Of a DNA stretch of 64,000 bases, positions 48,306 through 56,277 are shown piece by piece. Positions within the stretch are counted from its first letter, which is position 1. Each line of letters opens with the position of its first letter. Source of the stretch: Chondrosia reniformis (Eukaryota; Porifera; Demospongiae; Chondrillida; Chondrillidae); NCBI GenBank assembly GCA_947172415.1, contig OX359197.1, positions 62,001 to 126,000 on the forward strand. Direction: 5' to 3'. A program made the translations under genes and the position numbers. Below the pieces are notes generated by a model. The model was not told the DNA's origin. It searched no databases and saw only the letters and a list, made by a program, of their open reading frames with translations.

Positions 48306-48971
48306 ATGAGTGCTCCTTACCCAAGCGACAAGGATAGCTATCCGACCGCTCCTGCTCAGAACGAAGAAAAACCGCCTCCTTATCAGGGAGGACCAAATGA
48401 ATTGCCCTTTCAACCCCCACCGGGCTATCCTCCTCAACAGGGTTATCCTCCTCAACAGGGTTATCCTCCTCAACAGGGTTATCCTCCTCAACAGGGTTAT
48501 CCTCAACAGGGTTATCCTCAACAAGGTTATCCCCCTCAAACTCCTCCCCAGCAGGGTTATCCCCCTCAAACTCCTCCCCAGCAGGGTTATCCCCCTCAAA
48601 CTCCTCCCCAGCAGGGTTATCCCCCTCAACAGACCCAAGTCAGTCAGCAGACTGTTGTTGTTACTCAACAACCTATTGCTACGACAACCCGGGTGTACCA
48701 TTCAGACCAAACTAATCACAGTGGTATTGCCACTGCAGCTCTGGTGCTGTCCATCATTACCTGTTTCTTCTGTGGTGGTAGTCTGCTCCTCTTAATCTGT
48801 GTCCTCCCGGCACTCCTCCTTGCAGTGACTGCCCTGGGCCAGAAGGGACAAGAGCAAAGAAAGAATGCACAACTCAGCATTGGACTGAGCTTTGCTGCCA
48901 TTGTTACCACGGTGATACTGATAGCTGTCATTGTGGGTATTAATGTCAGCAGCTCTTCCTACTACTACTAA
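48306..48971 (+). CDS. Proline-rich PGYPPQ-repeat membrane protein 1
   Basis: A single-exon gene of 221 codons starting [14 protein letters not shown]. The N-terminal half is a cytosolic-type proline/glutamine/tyrosine repeat (GYPPQQ about seven times, then [10 protein letters not shown] three times) including a PPPY motif (a possible WW-domain ligand). It is followed by VVVTQQP and a C-terminal membrane part with a long hydrophobic stretch ([20 protein letters not shown]... to ALLLAVTAL), a polar loop [12 protein letters not shown], and a final transmembrane segment, ending SSSYYY. The layout resembles DUF4190- or CD225-like small membrane proteins, but I cannot assign a family. An upstream in-frame ATG at 48237 is less likely. 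Confidence 0.8.
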   Translation: MSAPYPSDKDSYPTAPAQNEEKPPPYQGGPNELPFQPPPGYPPQQGYPPQQGYPPQQGYPPQQGYPQQGYPQQGYPPQTPPQQGYPPQTPPQQGYPPQTPPQQGYPPQQTQVSQQTVVVTQQPIATTTRVYHSDQTNHSGIATAALVLSIITCFFCGGSLLLLICVLPALLLAVTALGQKGQEQRKNAQLSIGLSFAAIVTTVILIAVIVGINVSSSSYYY

Positions 48972-49171
48972 CCCTCTGAAACAAAACAGCTTATTTTTGT
49001 ATATGTCTAGTGTTCCACAGAAACCTTAAAACCAGTAGCTTGTGAGGTGATATTTGATTGGTCCTTTGACCATTTTGTATTAATCACTTTAATTTTGAAG
49101 TGATCAGTTAACTCTATTTATGTCAACTCGCTGGAATTGTTATTCACAAAGTCTAAGTTTTGCAGACACCA

Positions 49172-49245
49172 TCTCAAATACCATTTTCTTAGAGCAGCAG
49201 TTGAGCCAATAGAGAGCTTTGGATGAAATATAAATCTTTCTTATT
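49172..49245 (-). mobile_element. Dispersed element, copy 7 (degenerate)
   Basis: CAAATACCATTTTCTTAGAG and AGAGAGCTTTGGATGAA match the family. The middle is deleted, and only CATCAGTGACCATAG about 50 bp on recalls the ribozyme. Confidence 0.55.
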
Positions 49246-49321
49246 TTTACAGAAAGTTCATAATTTTCTGTGTGTCCCAACCTCATGCATGCATCAGTGA
49301 CCATAGTATAGTTGAATCCTT

Positions 49322-49347
49322 ATAATAATAATAATAATAATAATAAT
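49322..49347. repeat. (AAT)n microsatellite
   Basis: Eight AAT repeats. They lie on the 3' side of the LINE fragment read on the minus strand, and may be its tail. Confidence 0.8.
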
Positions 49348-49559
49348 GATTGTTTATTATTGTGACATGCCATACAAAGATTAATAAGGATGGCCCAACC
49401 AGTTCAGGTTTATAAGTCACATTACAAAGGAAAGTCATGATAAATAGTACTTGAAAGTTCATTGCTCTTCTGGAATTGACAGCTAGGTATATCTATGTGT
49501 ATAGGGTGGGGGGTGAGAGGTGGGGATGTGCATGCTCTATAAAAATCCATGATAAATAA

Positions 49560-49826
49560 TTAGCTAAGGGATTTGTGCATTAAATACATATCATAAATAA
49601 GATTAGTGATTTGTTTACTAGGATATGATAGAGTAAAAAGGCACTTTTGCAAAGGTGTTAAAGAAAAGAAGTGGGGGTGATAGTTAATGCATTCATTAAA
49701 TAACTTACATCGAAGATTGTTAAAAGTGGGACATGTGATCAAAAAGTGTGTGGTATCCTCAATTTCACCAAGGTTACACAGTCTACAGACCCGGTCCTCC
49801 GGTCCTCCTATATAGGACATTATCAA
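49560..49826 (-). mobile_element. Non-LTR retrotransposon 3'-end fragment
   Basis: An 88-codon minus-strand frame containing DRVCRLCNLGEIEDTTHFLI and TCPTF. The C-x2-C...H-x4-C spacing and the DTTHFL phrase are typical of the C-terminal zinc-knuckle-like end of LINE reverse transcriptase ORFs. Upstream coding sequence is absent, so this is a 5'-truncated, dead copy. The clade cannot be told from so little. Confidence 0.75.
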
Positions 49827-50348
49827 TAGAGGGGCCCCTGTAGATTATACATTTAGAGACATAAAGGTGGCCAGAGTTGCTAGTTGCTTGAGAAGGAATA
49901 TGTGACAGATTTCTCCAGGTTTCTGATCACATACCAATTGTAGCTATCGATTGTGTATTTTTATCTGTAACTATGTTAGAACAGTGAAAATGAAACAGCT
50001 TTCGCTATATACAGGGATGCACACACTATAACATAAACACCGAATCTACATACAAGTGTACGTTGCAACACCAAAAATTCAACTGATCGACATCGATCTT
50101 TACTTCGATTGCTCCGAATGTAAAACCGTTATCTGACAATAAAAACAAACGATTTTTTGTATAATAATTTCTTCAGAAAATATACTTAGTGTCGAATCAT
50201 CGCATATAGCTAAACCGAAACACCCCAATAATGACGCCGAACTGGCCACGCCCTCTTTTTACTAACGTCATTTTTAATTTCCTAATTTATTAGTCACTCT
50301 CTCTCGGAATCTTTGTTCTTCACTTTGTGGTGGTAGTATTTACTTGCA

Positions 50349-50891
50349 ATGGCTACTCCATACCCGAGCGACACAAAGTATTCCATGGCCAGTACTAGTG
50401 ATGTTGGTCAGGATATCGAAAAGCCTCCCCCTTACCAGTTTGAAACTCCTAGTCAGCCTCAGGGCTATCCCCCTCAAAATCCTCCTCAACAGGGTTATCT
50501 TGGAGCCCCTCAAAATCCTCCCCAGCAGGGTTATCCCCCTCAACAGACCCAAGTCAGTCAGCAGACTGTTGTTGTTACTCAACAACCTGTTGCTACGACA
50601 ACCCGGGTGTACCATTCAGACCAAACTGATCACAGTGGTATTGCCACTGCAGCTCTGGTGCTGTCCATCATTACCTGTTTCTTCTGTGGTGGTAGTCTGC
50701 TCCTCTTAATCTGTGTCCTCCCGGCACTCCTCCTTGCAGTGACTGCCCTGGGCCAGAAGGGACAAGAGCAAAGAAAGAATGCACAAGTCAGCATTGGACT
50801 GAGCATTGCTGCCATTGTTACCACGGTGATACTGATAGCAGTCATTGTGGGTATTAATGTCACCAACAGGTCTTATTACTACTACTATTAA
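50349..50891 (+). CDS. Proline-rich membrane protein 2 (paralogue)
   Basis: A single exon of 180 codons starting MATPYPSDTKYSMAS. The N-terminus has a PPPY motif but only two or three GYPPQ/PPQQGY units. From [14 protein letters not shown] onward it is almost identical, also at the DNA level, to paralogue 1 (48630-48960), ending NRSYYYYY. The contrast between a near-identical 3' half and a diverged 5' half suggests gene conversion or a very recent partial duplication. Confidence 0.8.
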   Translation: MATPYPSDTKYSMASTSDVGQDIEKPPPYQFETPSQPQGYPPQNPPQQGYLGAPQNPPQQGYPPQQTQVSQQTVVVTQQPVATTTRVYHSDQTDHSGIATAALVLSIITCFFCGGSLLLLICVLPALLLAVTALGQKGQEQRKNAQVSIGLSIAAIVTTVILIAVIVGINVTNRSYYYYY

Positions 50892-51330
50892 CTAAAAGAC
50901 ATCTTGTGCATTTCCAAACGCAGCTGAAAGGGTACATTTGTGTGAGACAGTGCTTTATGATCCATGGTCCTATAATTGGTGTGCATTTTCTATGGTAATA
51001 TTAACTTTATAGATTCAATAATTTAATACCTACATATTGTGTGATGTTTTAAGATTTGAGCAAGGGATATTAATTTTTAAACACTTGTCGTACGTACATT
51101 TTTCCTGGACCACCATTCGGGCAGAGATACGTATATAACACCTTTGCCGTTGAATTAGAGGGCGGAGTTGATACATACGGCAGATCAGCTTTAGACAGGT
51201 TCCGCCCCTTTTGGGTGAAGTCGGACCACACCCAGGACTGAGACACACTTGATCACTGAGACACGCGTAACTATAATCGGTCGAATCTGTTTAACTTTGT
51301 CTTGGAGTTTACAGTAATTAGAAGATCAAT
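50892..51330. other. Intergenic region, paralogues 2 and 3
   Basis: About 440 bp. AT-rich and then GC-richer near 51150-51270 (GGCGGAGTT, CCGCCCCTTTTGGG), probably the promoter of paralogue 3. No gene is seen. Confidence 0.6.
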
Positions 51331-51939
51331 ATGGCTTATTATTCGCAACAAAATATTCAACAAGGTTACCCTCCTCAACAAGGCTATCCTCCTCAACAAG
51401 GCTATCCTCCCCAACAAGGCTATCCTCCTCAACAAGGCTATCCTCCCCAACAAGGCTATCCTCCCCAACAAGGCTATCCTCCCCAACAAGGCTACCCTCC
51501 CCAACAAAACGCTCCGCCTCCTTACGACCAAAAGGCCGGTCTTCCCGTTCAGACTACAAGCACTGTTGTCGTGACGCAGCAGCCGAGCGTCGCCCCTTCC
51601 GCTGTGGTGCAGCCGTATGGAGAGGACCACAGCGGAAGAGCTAGCGTTGCGCTTATCGTTGCCATACTGTCACTTTTCACAGTCGCCGTTTCGCTACTTC
51701 CACTGATCTGCGTTATCCCGGCCCTGATGCTCGCTATATCAGCAAGGTCCCAGACTGGCTACGAGCAGCGGAAAACTGCCAACAGCAGTTTAGGTCTGAG
51801 TATTGTTGCCGTCTGCTGTACCCTGGTGATTGTGGCCATTGTTTTCGGATCAATCTTTGGAAGAGGGACAGTCTACGTTAGCTCTGGATATTACGGCGGT
51901 GGATATGATTATTACGGCGGTGGATATGATTACTATTGA
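51331..51939 (+). CDS. Proline-rich membrane protein 3 (diverged paralogue)
   Basis: A single exon of 202 codons starting [10 protein letters not shown], followed directly by eight GYPPQQ repeats, [10 protein letters not shown] (again a PPPY motif), VVVTQQP and a membrane part with the same layout as paralogues 1 and 2 ([53 protein letters not shown]). It ends in a Gly/Tyr-rich tail ([14 protein letters not shown]). It is clearly homologous but far more diverged. Confidence 0.8.
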   Translation: MAYYSQQNIQQGYPPQQGYPPQQGYPPQQGYPPQQGYPPQQGYPPQQGYPPQQGYPPQQNAPPPYDQKAGLPVQTTSTVVVTQQPSVAPSAVVQPYGEDHSGRASVALIVAILSLFTVAVSLLPLICVIPALMLAISARSQTGYEQRKTANSSLGLSIVAVCCTLVIVAIVFGSIFGRGTVYVSSGYYGGGYDYYGGGYDYY

Positions 51940-52596
51940 CCTCAATAAGGTGGATGGGATGATGACTACGAGAGATTATACACGTATTATATATAACCAT
52001 TGCAGAATTGCCAATATGCAACAGAATAGTATGTATATATTGGTTGGACTCAATTAAGTATACGCTATACAAATCCATTCTTACTATTATATCTATACTA
52101 TTATATATATTCTTACTATTATATCTATATCTTTGCATCTTTACTTTTTGTATGCGATGGGCACATTAGTAAACCTATTGCTGAGAATCGAACTCTGGAC
52201 AGCTGGTTATGACCACCAGTGCTTTCTACATGTAATTACCACAGCAAATCTCTCTTCTCATGCATGGTTCCTCCCACTGAAAGTGGTTCCTTTAACTACA
52301 AAATAGCTAATTAGTTGGCATTCACAGAGCAAACTGATAATTGGAGACCCAACCCACTTCCTGTGGGAGGGGCCAACTTAACCAATTGACGCAATCAACC
52401 ACAGGGAGAGCTGTGTGGGTAAATCTATGAATCTATTAATCAACTAATGTTCAATTGCATCCTGGATATAATACTTCATGACATATAAAAATTCAATCAA
52501 TATAATATCTAGACAGAACCATGCATATTAAATATAATAAACAAGTTGAGTAATCCAAGAGGTGATGGAAAATCATTTACAGTTTTTGTTACTTTG
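51940..52596. other. Intergenic region before HYPK 3' end
   Basis: About 650 bp of AT-rich DNA with TATATCTATAC-type tracts near 52080-52135. Two 3' ends converge here. No gene is recognised. Confidence 0.65.
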
Positions 52597-53780
52597 CTAA
52601 GCAGTTAAGGTACACAAAGTCTTAATTATATCTCCGCCATGAGACTGAAGACTCTTCTCGGCTACAGACTTGGGAATTTCTAGTTCTTTCATCTTAAAAG
52701 GAATAGGGGGAGTGATTATGTGACACATGCAAGTCATCAACTGCTACTAATTAATCACCTAAGGTCTTCATCTATAGTTACATACATAGTTCTTTTCTAA
52801 TAAAATACAAACACAAAATATGTTTTAATATAATATTTTACTAGACGTGAGATTGATAATTCCTTTGGGAGACAAATTGTATGTAAAATGTATCAGCAGG
52901 TTTGATGGAACAAATATACACATGTCATTCAGTGTAACTATGGTTAACTAACTATAAATTCCACATCTTCTTTTCGTATTTTAACTTTAGCTTGTTCCTC
53001 CTGAAATCTGAAAAGAAAAATAAATTACAAGTGAAAAGATCAATTAGTACTACATCTACTCTATATTAAAAGGCCTATAGGGAACTAGACCTAATATAAT
53101 TTGAATGAGAATACAAACATCTTCTCTTTATTCTTCTGCTCCACTGAACACAGTGAAATGGTAACTCGGTCTGACAAATTGGTTTGACTGAAAACTTGTA
53201 AATCTTCTTGTGTCAAGTTCATATGAAATATCTCAGATACCATTTTCCTACATGCTATGCCTATTCTGTAAAAGAGCCTATAGGGGAACTAAACCTGGAG
53301 AGAGCTATGTTACATTTGGAAGCATAAAAAGTATAAAGAGAGTATAAGTATAAAGAGTATTGAGCATACTAAATGTGTTGAATGAGTCAACCTACTTTTT
53401 AGCTTTTGCTTCACGTTGTACATCAATGTTTGAGAAAGCCTACAAGTACCACAAGATAATAAACATGCTTCATCCAAAACCAGTCATTGAATAAATTATT
53501 ATCATATGAGTGAATAAGAAATATATACCGGAAATATGTAAAGATATTAATTTGTACGAATTTGTGTGCCGCTCGTTTGGTACCTCGTGAAATGTGAGGT
53601 GGAATAGTAACTTTAGAAACAAATGTATGTTACCGAACTCAGAAAATATAGATTAATCACTTTTCCTATGTCTCCCTTGATCTCTTTCTCCTCTGCATAG
53701 TCAGTGACTCTCTCTAGACTGGCTGCACTCTCTGTGTCGTGAGTTTTCGGTTGTGACTGAGCTTGGTTTTGAGTCGCCAT
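52597..53780 (-). CDS. HYPK: Huntingtin-interacting protein K homologue
   Basis: A ribosome-associated regulator of the NatA N-terminal acetyltransferase. The first exon reads MATQNQAQSQPKTHDTESAA and SLERVTDYAEEKEIKGDIGKV, the hallmark HYPK N-terminal block. Small exons give AFSNIDVQREAKAKK (about 53395-53440), FQEEQAKVKIRKEDVEFI (about 52950-53005) and MKELEIPKSVAEKSLQSHGG plus DIIKTLCTLTA (52597-52690), the UBA-like C-terminal domain. Length is about 115 residues, as in animals. Two dispersed-element copies sit in an intron. The start is only 27 bp from the HDHD2 start. Confidence 0.92.
53046..53155 (-). mobile_element. Dispersed element, copy 8
   Basis: AAAAGGCCTATAGGGAACTA and flanks match the family, ending TTCTTCTGCTCCACTGAAC. 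The ribozyme half is missing. It lies in a HYPK intron. Confidence 0.7.
53222..53312 (-). mobile_element. Dispersed element, copy 9
   Basis: TCAGATACCATTTTCCTACA and TGTAAAAGAGCCTATAGGGG match copy 1 (9205 onward) closely. It is truncated after GGAGAGAGC. It lies in the same HYPK intron as copy 8. Confidence 0.8.
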
Positions 53781-53807
53781 TTTTATCGTGTTATGCAATA
53801 AGTTAAA
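53781..53807. promoter_or_regulatory. 27-bp HYPK/HDHD2 divergent start region
   Basis: The two ATG codons lie in an inverted arrangement, GCCATTTTTA ... TTAAAATGGC, so each start codon sits in a YY1-like AAAATGGC word. Core promoter and 5' UTRs must overlap the neighbouring coding sequence. Confidence 0.6.
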
Positions 53808-55238
53808 ATGGCCGCTAGAAAAGGCTTGGAAAGTGTACGTGCGATTCTGTTGGATCTGAGCGGTACGCTACACATTGAGGACAGTGCAACACCCGGTGCG
53901 GTGGAAGCTCTTGCGAGGTGAGTTTTATATTTATCTATTCTATATAGTATACTTGTAATTACGAGTTGGCCTACTTCTGAAGGTTAAGAAAATCAGGCTT
54001 TCTTCTAAAGTTTGTGACAAATACCACAAAAGAGTCGCAACGCTTCCTTCTCGAACGTCTGCAGAGAATAGGGTTTGCAGTAAACCAGGAAGAGCTGTAT
54101 TCTACAGTCACTGCAACCAGACAGTACATCTTGCGACACAAACTGAGACCGTTTTTTATGATAAACGATGACGTAATGGAAGATTTCTCCGGCATTGAAA
54201 CTTCAGATCCTAATGCTGTAGTCGTTGGACTCGCTCCAAATGCATTCAACTACTCCACTATGAACAAAGCATTCAAGTGAGTCCATTAATAATATATCAT
54301 CTAGTTTCGGCCATTTACTGTCCCAACTTGGTTCTGTAAATTGGAGAGTTGTGTATATAAGATTATGTATGCATGAGCCAAGGACTCACAAAGATCAAGG
54401 AGAAGACAAAGACTCTCAGGATCACTGATGAAAGGTGGAATTTCCAGAAACAGCTGTCTGACCCAGTGGAGAAGAAGAAAAGTAGAAAGAGAAGACTCTT
54501 GTATCCTCATCCAAACTAGGTTTAGTTTCCTATAGGACTTTACTCTAAAGCAGATGTAGCATGTAAGAAAAATGGTGTGTTAGATTATTCATGTGAATAT
54601 TGTCTGTCAAGTCTGTCTGTTGTACCAGTGTAGCTTGCTGAAGGAAGGGCCGGCAGTTCAGCTGGTTGCTATGCACAAAGGTCGTTACTACCGGCAGGGG
54701 GCGGAGCTCTCTCTTGGACCTGGCCCCTTTGTAGAGGCTCTGGAGTTTGCTACTGGTAAGGAAGCAGTCACAGTAGGCAAACCCAGCTCCCTTTTCTTCA
54801 GAGGTGTCCTTGACCAGTTGGGATGTGCCCCTGAGGAGGCTGTGATGGTTGGAGATGATTGGTGTGATGACATTGAAGGAGCTATGTCAGTCAGTATGAG
54901 AGGTGTCTTGGTACAAACAGGTTAGACTTGTGACGCCTGTAGTCTCTCTCCAAAGGTTTAGATGTAACAGAAAAAAGTTACAGTAGAGCTATTAAGTTTG
55001 AATTCTGACCATTTTCTGGAACATTGATCATATACCCTATATTGATCATATACCCTATATTGAAGATATACCCTATATACATATATTGAATATACAAATA
55101 TATTCATTGTAATTATATATTGTATATTTCTTATAAGGCAAGTATCGTCATGGAGATGAAGACAGAATGAAATTCAAACCAACTCTAGTATGTAAAAACT
55201 TTGCAGAAACTGTTAAACTCCTATTAAATAATAGATAA
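53808..55238 (+). CDS. HDHD2: HAD-superfamily phosphatase HDHD2
   Basis: A haloacid dehalogenase-type phosphatase of subfamily IIA; substrate not firmly known. It starts [20 protein letters not shown] (motif I) LHIED, then [20 protein letters not shown] (motif II), [64 protein letters not shown] (motif III Lys), [17 protein letters not shown] (motif IV) and [14 protein letters not shown]. This is the full domain order and length of human HDHD2. An intron near 54280-54625 contains the best-preserved hammerhead element. Its stop codon is 5 bp from that of the convergent exonuclease gene. Confidence 0.94.
54372..54592 (+). mobile_element. Dispersed hammerhead-bearing element, copy 10 (reference)
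   Basis: The most complete copy in ribozyme-sense orientation: GCATGAGCCAAGGACTCAC, a purine-rich stretch, the ribozyme, CCCAGTGGAGAAGAAG, TTGTATCCTCATCCAAAC, TTTCCTATAGGACTTTAC, GTAGCATGTAAGAAAAATGG and TTAGATTATTCATG. Length is about 220 bp. No terminal inverted repeats or target duplications are evident to the eye. Confidence 0.88.
54413..54468 (+). ncRNA. Type-I hammerhead ribozyme, copy 10
   Basis: CTGATGA at 54425-54431, helix II region 54432-54446 (GG...CC), GAAA at 54447-54450, the self-complementary CAGCTG helix III at 54451-54456, TC at 54457-54458, with predicted cleavage after 54458. Helix I pairs CAGGATCA with TGACCC with one C-A mismatch. The core is intact. The minimal helix III is typical of metazoan type-I hammerheads, some of which work as dimers. 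Confidence 0.72.
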
Positions 55239-55243
55239 AGTTT

Positions 55244-56086
55244 TCAATATTTGATATGTCTTTGTCCCTCCCAGTAACTATCTGACAAAAAGTTACAATC
55301 TCCTTCGGACCTCTTTGAGAGAAGATAGAGGTCCATTGTAGCTCGTGCATCTTCTACAGAATCGTGACCTCTCCTCCCAACTTGAATAGACCTGTTTAAC
55401 AGGAAATAGGACAGCTTTTTCAAGGACGCCTTTTGATTGACTGGAAGGTCAGACATCAGTCTCAACCGTTTGCAGTTTGATGTATCATAAATGAACTGCT
55501 GGGGATGTTTGTACTGCAGTGCACTAAAGTCACCAGCAAGATCGTGACCCACAATTATAGTGTTCTTTAAGATGGTATGGATCTCTGATAGTGCTGAATG
55601 CATCGGGACTGCACCCACCATATGATATGGACGGATTCCACTGTATTTTGTTCTGAAGTTTACAATCTCGCCTTTTGGTCTAATGTATCTGTCATACACA
55701 ATCTGTCCTCTGCAATCGACTATGCTGCATCGAGCTAGCGCTGAACGGTCTTTCGGAGCCACGCCCACCATTTCGCAATCAAGGGCCACCACTCGTCTCG
55801 GTTTGACCGCTAAGGGTGGCTGGGTGACCGGAAGTGGACAACTCCTCGTGCAGCTCTCGGCAACACTTAGCTGACGAGAGTACGGAACTTTAGAAATAGG
55901 ACGACTATTTTGAATTATTGAAACTCTCGAACGCTTTTTAACTCCTCCGTTCTTGACGGATAGCTCCTTCCGTTCAAATCTTTCTCTTTTCTTTGCATCC
56001 ACTACAACCGTTTTTGTTGTCACCGGATCGATGGAATCCCAATAGAACGAACTGCTCGGTACGTTTGACACCATTTTTTGGAACAC
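55244..56086 (-). CDS. DEDDh 3'-5' exonuclease (ISG20L2/AEN/REXO4 type)
   Basis: A single exon of 280 codons starting MFQKMVSNVPSSS (the second Met is possible). A basic N-terminal third (KKRERFERKEL; GVKKRSRV) suggests nuclear or nucleolar import. The catalytic domain has VALDCEMVGV (D, E), ALARCSIVDCRGQIVYDRYI, FRTKYSGIRPYHM, VGHDLAGDFSAL (D), DTSNCKRLRLM and RRGHDSVEDARATMDLYLLS (H, D). These are the five DEDDh residues of the ISG20/REXO4 family, whose members trim rRNA precursors or degrade RNA/DNA. The exact orthologue is undecided. It converges on HDHD2 and diverges from the coronin gene with 191 bp between starts. Confidence 0.85.
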   Translation of the reverse strand: MFQKMVSNVPSSSFYWDSIDPVTTKTVVVDAKKRERFERKELSVKNGGVKKRSRVSIIQNSRPISKVPYSRQLSVAESCTRSCPLPVTQPPLAVKPRRVVALDCEMVGVAPKDRSALARCSIVDCRGQIVYDRYIRPKGEIVNFRTKYSGIRPYHMVGAVPMHSALSEIHTILKNTIIVGHDLAGDFSALQYKHPQQFIYDTSNCKRLRLMSDLPVNQKASLKKLSYFLLNRSIQVGRRGHDSVEDARATMDLYLLSKRSEGDCNFLSDSYWEGQRHIKY

Positions 56087-56277
56087 GTGTGATAGACCAC
56101 GCCTCCTATACCTCTCGACTATGAATATACTTTAAGGAAACCCTTCATGAGAACTCCGCCTTTGCACCAAAATGTCCAAATAAGGAATGGTTTTGTACCA
56201 CTTGTGGTCTGCAATGATTCAATAGGTCCACCATTTTATTCTTCTGTGTCTCCTACTCAGCAGAACAAGGTTCAGGC

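Larger units (their letters stand above)
48972..50348. other. Intergenic region between membrane-protein paralogues 1 and 2
   Basis: About 1.4 kb. It contains a degenerate dispersed-element fragment (49172-49245), an (AAT)n tract (49322-49347), a LINE 3' fragment (49560-49826) and AT-rich DNA up to the promoter of paralogue 2. No host gene is seen. Confidence 0.7.
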
